From Synechococcus sp. NB0720_010 (lineage in GTDB: Bacteria; Cyanobacteriota; Cyanobacteriia; PCC-6307; Cyanobiaceae), in assembly GCF_023078835.1 (NCBI RefSeq), contig NZ_CP090898.1, positions 310,001 through 374,000 on the forward strand: 64,000 bases of DNA. The letters run 5' to 3'. The translations under genes and the position numbers were made by a program. Below are positions 1 to 8,719 of this stretch, piece after piece. Under the pieces are notes generated by a model, which saw only the letters and a list, made by a program, of their open reading frames with translations, was not told the origin of the DNA and ran no database searches. The stretch's first letter is position 1; every line of letters begins with the position of its first letter.

Positions 1-1
1 G

Positions 2-1501
2 GACCACGCGATTGCCCTGGCCGGTGTCATGGGCGGTGACGCGTCGGCTGTTCAGGAGAAGACCACATCGATCTGGCTCGAGGCGGCGATGTTTGCTCCC
101 CAGACCGTCCGCAAGAGCGCCCGCAGCTTGGGGCTGCGGACCGACGCCAGCAGTCGCTTTGAAAAGGGCCTGCCGCTCGAAGTCACCCTGTCTGCCGCCG
201 ACCGCGCCGTGGCCTTGCTGCAGGAGATCTGCGGGGCCCAACTGGACGGTCGCTGGCTGCATCAACGTGTCGAGGGAGCCAAGCCGCCACTCGAGCTACG
301 CCGCGACGCATTGCATAACCTCCTCGGTCCTGTGGTCACGGCCGATGGCGAGGAGATCGATCTAGAGGACGCGGAGATCGAGCGGATCCTCGAGGCCCTG
401 GGCTGCAGCCTTCAGGCCGGCGAGGAGGGTTGGTTGGTGCAGGTTCCGCCTGCCCGGGCCATGGACTTGCAACGGGAGGTGGATCTAATTGAGGAGGTTG
501 CCCGCTTGGTGGGCTACGACCGTTTCGCCAGTCACCTGCCGGACCCTATTGCCCCGGGGGGGCTGACCCCGCTGCAGGAGGCCGAGCGCCGGCTGCGCCG
601 ACTCTTGGCTAGCGCTGGTCTCCAGGAGGTCTGCAGCCTGTCCCTCGGCCCTGCCAAGGTCAACCGTCCGGGTGCTGATCCCAGCCGCCGCGTCGCCCTC
701 GCCAATCCGTTGTTGGCCGACTACAGCCACCTGCGCGACAGCCTGGTCGATGACCTGCTTTCGGCGGCGCAGCGCAACCTGAAGGCTGGTCGTAGCGGTT
801 TTTGGGCCTTCGAGATTGGCAATGTGTTCGATGCCAAGGCCCAGGGTTCACCGCAAAGCCAACACCTCGCTGGTGTGATCTGTGGTTCCCGTCAGGCCGA
901 GCTCTGGAGCCAAAGCGGCAAGCCTCAAGCGCCTGATTACTTCAGTGCCCGTGGTGTTCTCCAATCAGCACTCGCCGCCCTGAAGCTGCCCTTGGAGGAC
1001 AGGCGGTTGAGTGATCATCCGCTGCTCCATCCCGGCCGTGCAGCCCAGATCGTGGTTGAAGGGCGGCCACTGGGGTATTTCGGTCAGATCCATCCGGCCC
1101 TTGCGGAGCAGTTCGATCTACCGGCCACCACTTATCTCTTCCAATTGGAGGTTGGCGCGCTGTTGAGTGCGGCGACCCGGCGCAATCGCTGGCAACCCAG
1201 CTTTGCCCCCTTTGCCACGGTGCCCGCCTCCGAGCGCGATCTCGCCCTGGTGGTCCCAACGGACACCGCCAGCGCTCAGCTGTTGAATGCGATCCGCAAG
1301 GCGGGCAAGCCCCTCCTGGAGCAGGCTGAACTGGTGGACCGCTACGACGGGGAGCAGGTCGCGCAAGGCTCCTGCAGCCAGGCGTTCCGCTTGCGCTATC
1401 GGGATCCCAAGCGCACGCTCAAGGACACCGAGGTCGACGAGGCGCACGAGAAAATCCGTGCGGCCCTCGCAAAGCAGTTCGGTGCCCAGCTACGCGGCTG
1501 A
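2..1501 (+). CDS. pheT: Phenylalanine-tRNA ligase beta subunit, 3' part
   Basis: This is the C-terminal part, about 499 residues, of the beta chain of the alpha2-beta2 phenylalanyl-tRNA synthetase. The gene enters from the left edge, so its start is not visible. The first visible residues, DHAIALAGVMGGDAS, match the conserved IAGVMGG segment of the B3/B4 region. A B5-type domain follows (about residues 100-180, ending in LIEEVARLVGYDRF), then the catalytic-like core, then a C-terminal FDX-ACB anticodon-binding domain (FAPFATVPASERDLALVV to the end). The family is about 800 residues long, so roughly 300 are missing upstream. Its last 12 bases overlap the 3' end of the convergent rlmD gene. Nothing suggests damage. 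The identification is secure. Confidence 0.95.
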   Translation, partial: DHAIALAGVMGGDASAVQEKTTSIWLEAAMFAPQTVRKSARSLGLRTDASSRFEKGLPLEVTLSAADRAVALLQEICGAQLDGRWLHQRVEGAKPPLELRRDALHNLLGPVVTADGEEIDLEDAEIERILEALGCSLQAGEEGWLVQVPPARAMDLQREVDLIEEVARLVGYDRFASHLPDPIAPGGLTPLQEAERRLRRLLASAGLQEVCSLSLGPAKVNRPGADPSRRVALANPLLADYSHLRDSLVDDLLSAAQRNLKAGRSGFWAFEIGNVFDAKAQGSPQSQHLAGVICGSRQAELWSQSGKPQAPDYFSARGVLQSALAALKLPLEDRRLSDHPLLHPGRAAQIVVEGRPLGYFGQIHPALAEQFDLPATTYLFQLEVGALLSAATRRNRWQPSFAPFATVPASERDLALVVPTDTASAQLLNAIRKAGKPLLEQAELVDRYDGEQVAQGSCSQAFRLRYRDPKRTLKDTEVDEAHEKIRAALAKQFGAQLRG

Positions 1502-2869
1502 ACCGCTGTGGGTCAGTAGGGCCAGGGTCTCGACATGGCTCGTCTGAGGGAAGAAATCAACTGGTTGAACCGTCTCAAGGCGGTAGCCGCCTTCTTCACC
1601 GCAGAGTTGCTGTAAGTCCCTCGCCAGGGTCGAGGGATTGCAGCTGATGTAGGCCAACCGATCTGGAGTGCCATCAAGGATGGCGCCGAGCGCCTCGGCA
1701 CTCAGTCCCTTGCGGGGCGGATCCACCAGGAGGGATCCGGTCATCTTCAACCGCTCGGCCAGCACCGCGGCCACGTCAGCCTGTTCAAAAAAGGCGGTCG
1801 TGATCCCGTTGCGTTCGGCATTGGCCGTGGCTTGGCTGACCGACAAGGGATGCACCTCAAGGCCCAGAACCTTCAGGCCAGAGCGTGCCAAGGGCAGGCT
1901 GTAGGTCCCGATTCCGCTGTAGGCGTCGATCACCGTTGCGCTCTTCCCTGCAGCAAAGAATTGCCGCAGTGGTTCAACCAGCCGCTGCGCTTGGGCTGTG
2001 TTGACTTGAAAGAAGGTGTCAGCTGCGATGCGCAGCTCAATGCCATCAAAGATTTCAAGTAACCAGGCGCGTCCAGCGATCAGGTCAGTCTCTGGGCCCA
2101 TCACGACGTTGGAGGCCTTCGGCTGAACGTTGAGCCCGACCCCGACGACCTCCGGCCATCGCTCCATCCAGCGTTGGGCCAGGGACTCAAGTCCCTTGAG
2201 TTGCCGGTGGTTGCTCACCAGCGTGATCAGGATTTCCCCCGTTGCTGATCCCACCCGTAGGGCCAAGTGACGAAGCCCACCTTTGGCGCTGAGGTTTACA
2301 TCAACGGGCCAGCCGGTCTTCTCCAAATCCTTCTTGATGGGCTCAATCAAGGCATCGACCCTTGGATCAAGGACCGGGCAGTGATTGAGATTGACGATCT
2401 TGTGGCTGCCGCGTCTGTAGTAGCCCGCCCTCAAGCGGCCGTCCTCCGCGCGCTCCAGTGGGATGAGGGCGCGATTTCGGTATCCAAAGCCCTGCTCACA
2501 GCCCCAAACCGGCTCAACGCTGGTCTCCAATTTGGCCAGCCGGCTGAGGCTCTGCTGCACCAGGTCCCGCTTCAACTCCAGCTGCATCGCACTGGAACAG
2601 TGCTGGAGGCTGCAGCCTCCACAGCGCTCCGCAAGGATGCACGGCGGCTTTTCCCGTTCGGGACTCGCCTGACTGACCTCCAACAGATCAGCCTCCAGAT
2701 GCCGCTTGGCACAACGGCGCACACGGGCTTGAACCGTTTCACCAGGCAGTGCCCCGGGGATAAACACAGCGGTTTCCATCCAGCGGCCCACGCCCTGGCC
2801 CTCATGGCCCAGCCCTGTGACCAGGACCTCGATGGTTGAGCCCAACTGCACCTTGCTTGCTGCCATCAC
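1490..2869 (-). CDS. rlmD: 23S rRNA (uracil-5-)-methyltransferase RlmD/RumA family
   Basis: A 459-residue SAM-dependent RNA m5U methyltransferase of the TrmA/RlmD family, expected to methylate a uridine in 23S rRNA. An N-terminal TRAM domain (about residues 8-65, VTGLGHEGQGVGRW) is followed by the iron-sulfur cysteine cluster (CILAERCGGCSLQH, about 75-90). The C-terminal Rossmann fold shows the SAM motif VIDAYSGIGTYSLPLA, the DPPRKG motif and the catalytic cysteine in ISCNPSTLARDL. Length is normal. The exact uridine (U1939, U747 or both) cannot be told from sequence, and many cyanobacteria carry a single such enzyme. The gene is convergent with pheT and overlaps it by 12 bases. Confidence 0.9.
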   Translation of the reverse strand: MMAASKVQLGSTIEVLVTGLGHEGQGVGRWMETAVFIPGALPGETVQARVRRCAKRHLEADLLEVSQASPEREKPPCILAERCGGCSLQHCSSAMQLELKRDLVQQSLSRLAKLETSVEPVWGCEQGFGYRNRALIPLERAEDGRLRAGYYRRGSHKIVNLNHCPVLDPRVDALIEPIKKDLEKTGWPVDVNLSAKGGLRHLALRVGSATGEILITLVSNHRQLKGLESLAQRWMERWPEVVGVGLNVQPKASNVVMGPETDLIAGRAWLLEIFDGIELRIAADTFFQVNTAQAQRLVEPLRQFFAAGKSATVIDAYSGIGTYSLPLARSGLKVLGLEVHPLSVSQATANAERNGITTAFFEQADVAAVLAERLKMTGSLLVDPPRKGLSAEALGAILDGTPDRLAYISCNPSTLARDLQQLCGEEGGYRLETVQPVDFFPQTSHVETLALLTHSGSAA

Positions 2870-2974
2870 CCGCTTGCCGTCCTTCTTTGACCCTATCGGT
2901 GCGTAAACACCTGCTCAGAGCGGGGCTTTTCAGCGCTTGTCCTGGATACAGTGGCTGGGTCAATGGTGGTTTCG

Positions 2975-3469
2975 ATGAGCGTCGTACGCGATCTGATCCT
3001 TCAGGCAGACGATCAGCTCCGCTATCCCACCGGCGGTGAGCTGCGCTCCATGGTGGAGTTCCTCTCCACCGGCTCTAATCGCCTTTCCGTTGTCCGGATC
3101 CTGACTGACAACGAAAAGAAGATCGTTGACGAAGCCTCGAAGCAGCTCTTCAGCCGTAAGCCCGAATACGTCGCACCTGGCGGCAACGCCTACGGCTCTA
3201 AGCAACGGGCCCAGTGCCTGCGCGACTTCGGCTGGTACCTGCGTCTGGTCACCTACGGCGTCCTGGCTGGGAGCACCGAGCTGATTCAGAAGATTGGCCT
3301 CGAGGGTGCTCGTGAGATGTACAACAGCCTCGGTGTTCCGATGCCCGGCATGGTCGAATCCATGCGTTGCATGAAGGAAGCCGCTCTGGTGCTGCTCAGC
3401 CAAGAGGATGCTGCCGTCGCCGCTCCTTACTTCGATTTCTTGATTCAAGGAATGCAGACCCCCTGCTGA
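2975..3469 (+). CDS. apcD: Allophycocyanin-B alpha subunit ApcD
   Basis: A 164-residue phycobiliprotein of the phycobilisome core, one of the terminal energy emitters. It has the globin-like phycobiliprotein fold and the phycocyanobilin-binding cysteine in [12 protein letters not shown] (Cys81 from the chosen start). The segments [14 protein letters not shown] and [15 protein letters not shown] match ApcD better than ApcA. The reading frame is open from a GTG at 2951, but I chose the ATG at 2975 because it gives [20 protein letters not shown], which aligns with the usual ApcD start, and GGTGG lies just upstream. The gene stands alone, as apcD commonly does apart from the apcEABC operon, and is followed by a strong terminator. 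It implies a phycobilisome-bearing cyanobacterium. Confidence 0.93.
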   Translation: MSVVRDLILQADDQLRYPTGGELRSMVEFLSTGSNRLSVVRILTDNEKKIVDEASKQLFSRKPEYVAPGGNAYGSKQRAQCLRDFGWYLRLVTYGVLAGSTELIQKIGLEGAREMYNSLGVPMPGMVESMRCMKEAALVLLSQEDAAVAAPYFDFLIQGMQTPC

Positions 3470-3492
3470 GCTTCATCCCTCTTGAGTCATCG

Positions 3493-3514
3493 GCCGGCAC
3501 ACGCCGGCTTTTTT
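3493..3514 (+). terminator. Rho-independent terminator of apcD
   Basis: A perfect 6-bp GC stem (GCCGGC, loop ACAC, GCCGGC) is followed directly by six T residues. It begins 23 bases after the apcD stop codon, the textbook position and form for an intrinsic terminator. Confidence 0.9.
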
Positions 3515-4142
3515 CATGCTCACTCACAGGATTAGATATGTCGCTCTTATCCCGGATGAGACGCGTGCATAGTCTCAGCGCGCTGGTCTAATGGGTTGCC
3601 TGAGACTCATTCTCTGCGCGACCGAAAGGGTGAGAAACAGCGCGACATTGCTAGTCCCATCATCTCCTCATCACAAGACCTGAACTGCGTCTCAGGCGTG
3701 CCGACTGAAACACTCCTCGAATGCCTCTGGCTGGACTTGCGCAGACTTTTACCGAAGCTCTTCTCGTGGGTCGCAGTGGCCTTCCAGGCCTAGACCCTCA
3801 GTAGGACCAATAGGAGACGATCGAGTTGGTTTTGCCGGAAAACACCGGAAATGAGCCGATACCCAGAAGGAATCAGCCGCGTACCTGTGTCTATAGCAGG
3901 TACGCGTCTTTTGGAAAGCAGGCCTGAACTGATTTCTTGAGCGTTGTCCATAGTGTTGGACAGTGCTGGTGAGATGCGAGGACATCGCCTGAATGCTCGG
4001 TCTTGTGCAGGCTGTCAATCGTTGCCTCGTGCAGCCAAAACAACGACAAATGCCTATCTATAAAGAACTAATCCACACTGCTTTAGCGTCTGAGAATCGT
4101 CGCATTTTGGGACTGGCCACGAGTCTCGTCTGCGACCTGTGA
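3515..4142. other. Long intergenic region with inverted repeats, possible ncRNA
   Basis: This is the only stretch over 300 bases without a credible gene. The short frames in it (for example 3596-3793 plus and 3749-4018 minus) have no family-like features. It holds several inverted repeats: GCCTGAGAC at 3598-3606 pairs perfectly with GTCTCAGGC at 3689-3697 across 82 bases; a 10-bp perfect stem lies at 3878-3906; short stems include TGTCCA/TGGACA near 3945-3962. Base composition looks more even than in neighbouring genes. I checked by eye for tRNA, SRP RNA, RNase P, tmRNA and Yfr1 signatures and found none. It may carry one or more unrecognised small RNAs or the remnant of a lost gene. Confidence 0.5.
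3878..3906 (+). terminator. Perfect 10-bp hairpin, terminator-like
   Basis: CGCGTACCTG pairs perfectly with CAGGTACGCG around a 9-base loop and is followed by TCTTTT. It could end a small transcript from the apcD-downstream region on the plus strand. The T-tract is interrupted, so termination is an inference and the strand is uncertain. Confidence 0.5.
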
Positions 4143-5207
4143 TTAGGCAATGTCGCGATAGCGCTCCTTGAGGAACTGGTAGGCCTCGTTGAGGCGACGC
4201 ATCGCATCAGCTGATCCGCCGGCATCAGGGTGATGGCTGACGGCTTGGGTGCGGTAGGCCTCCCTGATCTCCCGCAGGCTGTAGGGGCGATCGGCGACCG
4301 TGGCGAGCTGGAGCATCTTCAGGGCGCTGTGCACCGTCATGCTGTTGTCGATGGCATCAAAGGAGGTGCTTCGCTTGCTGCGGCTTCGGTGACGCTGAAC
4401 GAAGCGTGTGATCAAGCTCGGAACACGTGCGGCCAGCGTTGATCCACCAAAGGGGTCCTCAAGGATTCCCGCAGCAACGATCACGCGCTCAAGGGTCGGG
4501 GTCCCCTCCTCCCACTCGGGCGCATAGGAGAACATCACCTGTTGAACCAGGTTCCAGCCGAAGGGACGTCCGTCGCTGTCCCCCGATTGCGGCCAGATAT
4601 CCCGGCCCAGCCAGACCATGGCCGCTTCCAGCGCAGCCTCCGTTGGCGCTTGGCCGTAGACCTCGCTCCAGTGCGAGGCGACCTGTTGCATGGCTTGTTC
4701 CAGTTCAAGCCGGTGGATCAGGGCCAACGTGGCGTCAGGCGTTGCCGCGCGGGGAGGCGCGTCGAGGGTTTGCTTGACGCGCTTGGCTTGCTTGCGCACG
4801 AAGCCGGGAAGCTGAATGCCGCCTGTGGCGGCAGGAGGCTCCGGGGACCCCTCCCGCAAAACCTCACTGCTCTCGGATGAGACATGGCTCTGGTCTCGCT
4901 GTGCGACTAAGCCTGAGTGCACGAGAACAATTGAAAGGTCTTCGTCGAGGGGAATGGGTCTCTGCTCTTCTTCGAGCTCGAGTGAGTCCCGTTCCTCCCC
5001 CTCCGGAGTCTTGTGAGGCTGCGATTGCGAGGAGTCGTCCTGGTCTGCGTCCTCGTCCTGGGATCCCCTGACTTCCTGAAGTAGGCGTTCAACCGTGGCG
5101 CCGCGGCTGCGCAAGCCGAGCTGACCTTTCAGCCCGTCGATCCAGTCCAAAAGCTCCTCGCTGAGTTCCAGCGAGATCCGCCGTTTGTCGGTCTCTCGCT
5201 GGCTCAC
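4143..5207 (-). CDS. J-domain protein with ribbon-helix-helix-like N-terminus
   Basis: A 354-residue protein with the J domain at its C-terminal end (about residues 305-354), the reverse of classical DnaJ. The HPD tripeptide that stimulates DnaK ATPase is intact at about residues 326-328 (SHHPDAGGSADAMRRLNEAY). The N-terminal 50 residues (RRISLELSEELLDWIDGL, then GATVERLLQEV) look like a ribbon-helix-helix or CopG-type fold. Residues about 50-150 are acidic, Ser/Gln-rich and probably disordered. The middle (about 165-300) is helical and unrecognised. It is likely a DnaK co-chaperone with a specialised client or location. It sits alone between the structured intergenic region and a DUF3370 gene. 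The J-domain call is firm; the N-terminal fold is a guess from pattern. Confidence 0.8.
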   Translation of the reverse strand: MSQRETDKRRISLELSEELLDWIDGLKGQLGLRSRGATVERLLQEVRGSQDEDADQDDSSQSQPHKTPEGEERDSLELEEEQRPIPLDEDLSIVLVHSGLVAQRDQSHVSSESSEVLREGSPEPPAATGGIQLPGFVRKQAKRVKQTLDAPPRAATPDATLALIHRLELEQAMQQVASHWSEVYGQAPTEAALEAAMVWLGRDIWPQSGDSDGRPFGWNLVQQVMFSYAPEWEEGTPTLERVIVAAGILEDPFGGSTLAARVPSLITRFVQRHRSRSKRSTSFDAIDNSMTVHSALKMLQLATVADRPYSLREIREAYRTQAVSHHPDAGGSADAMRRLNEAYQFLKERYRDIA

Positions 5208-5232
5208 TCAGGTTCGGGAACTGTTGTTGAGG

Positions 5233-6798
5233 TTATCGACCCAACAGGGAGTTCATCATCTTTTGTTGGGCCTCGACAGCCTGCTGATAGCGGAGCATCA
5301 AGCTCTCACTCATGCGTGTCGGGTTGATCACTGCGGCAGAAACGCCCTCCAGATTGGGAAGTGCCGGTGGGGGCTCAACCCATTGCGGGGGAGCGACGAC
5401 CGGTGGCGCGACCGGCCTGATCGTCACAGGCTCAAAGACTGGTGACTTGATCGCCGCTACGGGAACCTTGGGTGGGCTTTGTTTTGTGGCGGCAGCAGCG
5501 ACCGCAGTCATCGTCTCCCGTTGTTTGAGATTGGCCAATTGCTGGTCCGAAACCACGCTCAGCAGGTGCCCAGGGGTTGCATCCGCTGGATAGACCAGGC
5601 TGACCTTGATGGGATTGCTCTGACCCGGCCGTAGATAAAGGTCGGCAATGGGGAGGCTTTCGCCGGACTTCATCCCGACGTGGACCTCTTGGTATCCATC
5701 GGATGTTTCGATGCGGATTGAGCCGCGGAAGGCGGTGAATTTGCCTCGGCCATTGATCGTGGGATGGCTGAGCACCAACTTGTGGGGGCCTGTGCCCGTG
5801 AGATTCATGGTGACGTCAAAGCGCACCCCGTAGGTCCCGACGTTGTTTAACGAGGAATCAACCATTCGGGTGACCAGGGGATTGATCTGAACTTCCCCGG
5901 TGCCGAAATGGTGGCGGTTGGTGCTGGTGAGGGGCACGTGCAGTGCACCTTGCTGGAGGTCATGGGACACGCTTGCGGTGTATTCGTCGCCAACGGCGAC
6001 GCCCGCCACCCGTGAGAAGACCGTGCCGTTTTCAATTTGGCGAATCCGGCTGAGGTAAACCCGACCTGGTGCCAAACGCCGTTGATCCAGGACAGCGATC
6101 AGATCTGCATCGGACTGGGGATCCTCGGCGGCCACCACAGCCATCTGGAACGGTCCATCGCTTCGTCCCTTCAGCAGTCCGTTGGCAATGCCCTTGGCTG
6201 GGAGTTGAGTGCTGAAGAGAACAATCCTGCTGCGGGCGGGGATGGTGATCTCATCGGCCAGTCTCCGGTCCAGCTTGCCGCGCAGCATTTGCACGGCTGT
6301 CGCGTCCCCTGGCCCGGTGTTCCATGGGCGATGGCCGAGAGGCTTCACGCCCATCAGATTGTCGGACTGGTAGGGCGCTTCAAAGCTGTTGCGGACAGCC
6401 CCTTTCTCAAAGCGAATGTGAACGGGCTGACTGCTGGGGTTGATCAGCAGGGTGGCCAGGGTGAGTTCACCGCGGCGTCCACCACCGCTACCCATGCGGC
6501 TCTTGTCATTCGGGTAGTACTTGTGGTGAACGTGAAGGCCGAACTCACCGTTAAAGGTGTAGGTGGCGTTGGCAAGGGGTTGTCCCGTCTCCGCCGCAAT
6601 GGTCTGTCCGGGTGTTGTCGTCACCAGGATGCCTGGTCCATGCACCTCCTCCGGTTGGTTGGAGTGCAGGACCGGAACGGTGTTGAACGCACCCTGCAGC
6701 GGCCGGGCCTGCTGGCCGGCCATCAAGGCCACATCGGCTTGAGCCGGGATAGGGGCGATCAACACGCCGCCAACGAGAGCAATTGCGAGGGGTCTCAT
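5233..6798 (-). CDS. Exported DUF3370 family protein
   Basis: A protein of about 521 residues with a Sec signal peptide (MRPLAIALVGGVLIAPIPAQA, cleavage about residue 21). It matches the cyanobacterial DUF3370 family: the segment HVHHKYYPNDKSRMG, and a beta-rich body of about 400 residues followed by a Pro/Val-rich linker and a short helical C-terminus. Function is unknown; a periplasmic or cell-surface role is inferred from the signal peptide. The frame is open from a TTG at 6825, but the ATG at 6798 gives a clean signal peptide, so I prefer it. It lies 25 bases upstream of the J-domain gene on the same strand, so the two may be cotranscribed. Confidence 0.82.
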   Translation of the reverse strand: MRPLAIALVGGVLIAPIPAQADVALMAGQQARPLQGAFNTVPVLHSNQPEEVHGPGILVTTTPGQTIAAETGQPLANATYTFNGEFGLHVHHKYYPNDKSRMGSGGGRRGELTLATLLINPSSQPVHIRFEKGAVRNSFEAPYQSDNLMGVKPLGHRPWNTGPGDATAVQMLRGKLDRRLADEITIPARSRIVLFSTQLPAKGIANGLLKGRSDGPFQMAVVAAEDPQSDADLIAVLDQRRLAPGRVYLSRIRQIENGTVFSRVAGVAVGDEYTASVSHDLQQGALHVPLTSTNRHHFGTGEVQINPLVTRMVDSSLNNVGTYGVRFDVTMNLTGTGPHKLVLSHPTINGRGKFTAFRGSIRIETSDGYQEVHVGMKSGESLPIADLYLRPGQSNPIKVSLVYPADATPGHLLSVVSDQQLANLKQRETMTAVAAAATKQSPPKVPVAAIKSPVFEPVTIRPVAPPVVAPPQWVEPPPALPNLEGVSAAVINPTRMSESLMLRYQQAVEAQQKMMNSLLGR

Positions 6799-6972
6799 CA
6801 GACCTATGGGACCAACTGCTCTCAACGTGCGAATGATTGGCGGTGGGGTGCGTTGCTGCTCCGAATTCTTTTATCTCCGGCTGATCGAAATCAACACAGA
6901 GGCTGATGCTCCTGCCGCCTGTCGCGGCAAACCACTGCTGCTGGCTAGAACGATTGAACTCAAGCATTCTCC

Positions 6973-7155
6973 ATGATTCCTCCGTTCTTTGCTTGCGCTG
7001 ATGCAGGTTCTCCGGCCCAGATGCGTCGCCGTCACCAAGAGCGCAAGCATCAGATGTTGACCTTCTGGCGCGACGGTCTGGAGCGTCAGCTGGCGGCGAT
7101 CAATGCGGCCCTGAGCACCCTCGAGCGCCAAATGCAGGATTCCAGCGAGTCCTGA
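6973..7155 (+). CDS. Small basic hypothetical protein
   Basis: A 60-residue frame of unknown function. The C-terminal 44 residues, starting at an internal ATG (7021), form a charged helix (MRRRHQERKHQMLTFWRDGL, then QLAAINAALSTLERQM) that looks like a genuine short coiled-coil protein, whereas the first 16 residues do not. The true start may therefore be 7021. Its last 56 bases overlap the 3' end of the convergent sigma-factor gene, which weakens the call. No domain is recognised. Confidence 0.5.
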   Translation: MIPPFFACADAGSPAQMRRRHQERKHQMLTFWRDGLERQLAAINAALSTLERQMQDSSES

Positions 7156-7783
7156 GCTCCTCCAGTCCAGCGTGAAGCCTGCGCCGGACCGTTGCGGAGC
7201 TGATCCCCAGCAGACCAGCGGTCCGGCGCAGGCTGTAGCCCTCCAAGACCACAAGCTCCACAACCTGACTGTGGCGTTGCTGGATCGACGCCAACCAGGA
7301 CTGCGCCATTGCCCGTGGCAGCAACGGGTCGGTCTCGTCGTCCATGGCTGCAATCCCCTCACAGCGCTCAGGGTCAAGCCAATCGAGCCTCTCTAGCTGT
7401 TCGGCCTGCTGCAGGACACGCAAGGCTGTCTCACTCCAGCCCAGTCGGCGGCCCAAGCCCACTGTTGCTTGGTTGCCAGTAGCGGCCTCAATCTTGTTCA
7501 ACTGCGCTAACCGATCCTGAACAGATCGGGGCAAGCGCACCAGCCGGCTGTTGTCTCTGAGGTGCCGAAGGATTGCGCCGCGGACAAAGGGCTTGGCATA
7601 GGCACCAAGGCTGCGGTCAGGTCCTGGCTGAAACCGCGCTGAGGCCCTGAGGAAACCGACCCAGCCAGCCTGGATCAAATCGTCGACGGGTTCCCTGCAG
7701 CGCTGGGCGTAGTGCCGTGCTGTTCCGAGGACAAGACCGCGATGCCGCTTAACTTCTGCGGCCTGCTCCCGCGTGGTGGGCAT
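7100..7783 (-). CDS. RNA polymerase sigma factor, group 3 (SigF-like)
   Basis: A 227-residue sigma-70 family factor. Region 2 is clear (DDLIQAGWVGFLRASARF, then GAYAKPFVRGAILRHLRD), with a region 3 remnant (VRLPRSVQDR) and a C-terminal region 4 helix-turn-helix (SLRRTAGLLGISSATVRRRL). The short length and absence of region 1 place it among alternative group 3 factors; the spacing recalls cyanobacterial SigF-like proteins. The target regulon cannot be read from sequence. An upstream TTG (7810) would add nine residues; I chose the ATG at 7783. It lies 60 bases downstream of the Ap4A phosphorylase-like gene on the same strand. No anti-sigma gene is adjacent. Its 3' end overlaps a small convergent frame. 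Confidence 0.85.
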   Translation of the reverse strand: MPTTREQAAEVKRHRGLVLGTARHYAQRCREPVDDLIQAGWVGFLRASARFQPGPDRSLGAYAKPFVRGAILRHLRDNSRLVRLPRSVQDRLAQLNKIEAATGNQATVGLGRRLGWSETALRVLQQAEQLERLDWLDPERCEGIAAMDDETDPLLPRAMAQSWLASIQQRHSQVVELVVLEGYSLRRTAGLLGISSATVRRRLHAGLEELRTRWNPAFGARGCSGPH

Positions 7784-7843
7784 GGAAACAAGGTGTGCTT
7801 GCTTCAGCAAAACCTTGACCCGTCCCCCGCGTCGTCGGTGAAT

Positions 7844-8695
7844 TCACCGAGGTTGAGCCACCGTTCGCAGCAGCTCCAAAGGACCATGGCGCTCGAGCCA
7901 ATCCCGATCGGAGCCGTTCGTGAGCAGTAGGTAGCCAGCAAAACCAAGGGCATTCACGCTGAACCCCGCCGCGTGCTCCCTGGTGCGGGCCACGGTCATG
8001 AACCAGTCGGGGCTGATCAGCACGTTGTAGGGAGCTCCTGGGTGCTCGGACATCGACGGTTGCCCAAGACCCAAGCTCTCCGTTTGCTCGAGGTAGAGGC
8101 GCTCGAGTTCCGCCGCCGCTTCAGCCCCAGCCGGTGCGGTCCGGTGACTCACGCGATAGCGCCAGGGCCAGGGAGCTTCCAATCCGTCCAGTTGGGCCCG
8201 GATAGCGCTGTCGAGGGGACAACAGACCTCAGACGGCTCCCGCGGCAGCAGCTGCAGGTGGCGATGGGGCTGGCTCGCCCCGGCTTCGGGGCAACTATTG
8301 AAAAACCAAAGACCACTGGTGCAGGCATCCACGGCCGCGAGTTGCCTCCAGTCGGCAGGCTCAAGCCATCCGGCCTGCGGCCTCCACTGTTGGGTGATCA
8401 AGAGCAGGTGGCCCCGTTGGACGGGGAACTTGTTCAACAGCAACAGGTGGCTGCTTCCGAGTCGTTCCACCTCCAGGCGCTGATCCCAGGGAAGAAAGGG
8501 ATTTGGCTTGGGCCCCTCCCGGCGCAGATGTTTCGGTGTGGCCGATTCCAGTCGGCGAATGACGAATGGCTCGCAGCGCGCCAGGCCTTCCAAAGCGGTA
8601 TCCAGGGGGATCAGCGCACCGTTGGCTTCAGCCACGTCGCTGCAGCGCAGCGCTGCTGTGCCGTAGCGCCCCAGAACGCCCATCTCCTTGACCAA
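7844..8695 (-). CDS. ATP adenylyltransferase (Ap4A phosphorylase) family
   Basis: A 283-residue protein of the HIT superfamily branch that includes Ap4A phosphorylase, which splits diadenosine tetraphosphate with phosphate to ATP and ADP. The core shows NPFLPWDQRLEV, HLLLLNKFPVQRGHLLLIT and the signature GASQPHRHLQLLP, whose histidine string holds the catalytic nucleotidyl-accepting residue. Length is normal. It is the fourth gene of a minus-strand run DUF2237-gpsA-phzF-like-this gene, 24 bases after the PhzF-like gene. A role in dinucleoside polyphosphate turnover is inferred from family. Confidence 0.85.
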   Translation of the reverse strand: MVKEMGVLGRYGTAALRCSDVAEANGALIPLDTALEGLARCEPFVIRRLESATPKHLRREGPKPNPFLPWDQRLEVERLGSSHLLLLNKFPVQRGHLLLITQQWRPQAGWLEPADWRQLAAVDACTSGLWFFNSCPEAGASQPHRHLQLLPREPSEVCCPLDSAIRAQLDGLEAPWPWRYRVSHRTAPAGAEAAAELERLYLEQTESLGLGQPSMSEHPGAPYNVLISPDWFMTVARTREHAAGFSVNALGFAGYLLLTNGSDRDWLERHGPLELLRTVAQPR

Positions 8696-8719
8696 GGCCA
8701 GATCTGATTAAAGCGCCAC

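Noticed and set aside
3596-3793. 65-codon frame in the apcD-downstream gap
   Set aside because: No ribosome-binding site, no natural composition and it overlaps the inverted-repeat region.
6037-6906. 289-codon plus-strand frame
   Set aside because: Antisense to the DUF3370 gene, which has a signal peptide and family motifs. Composition is not protein-like.
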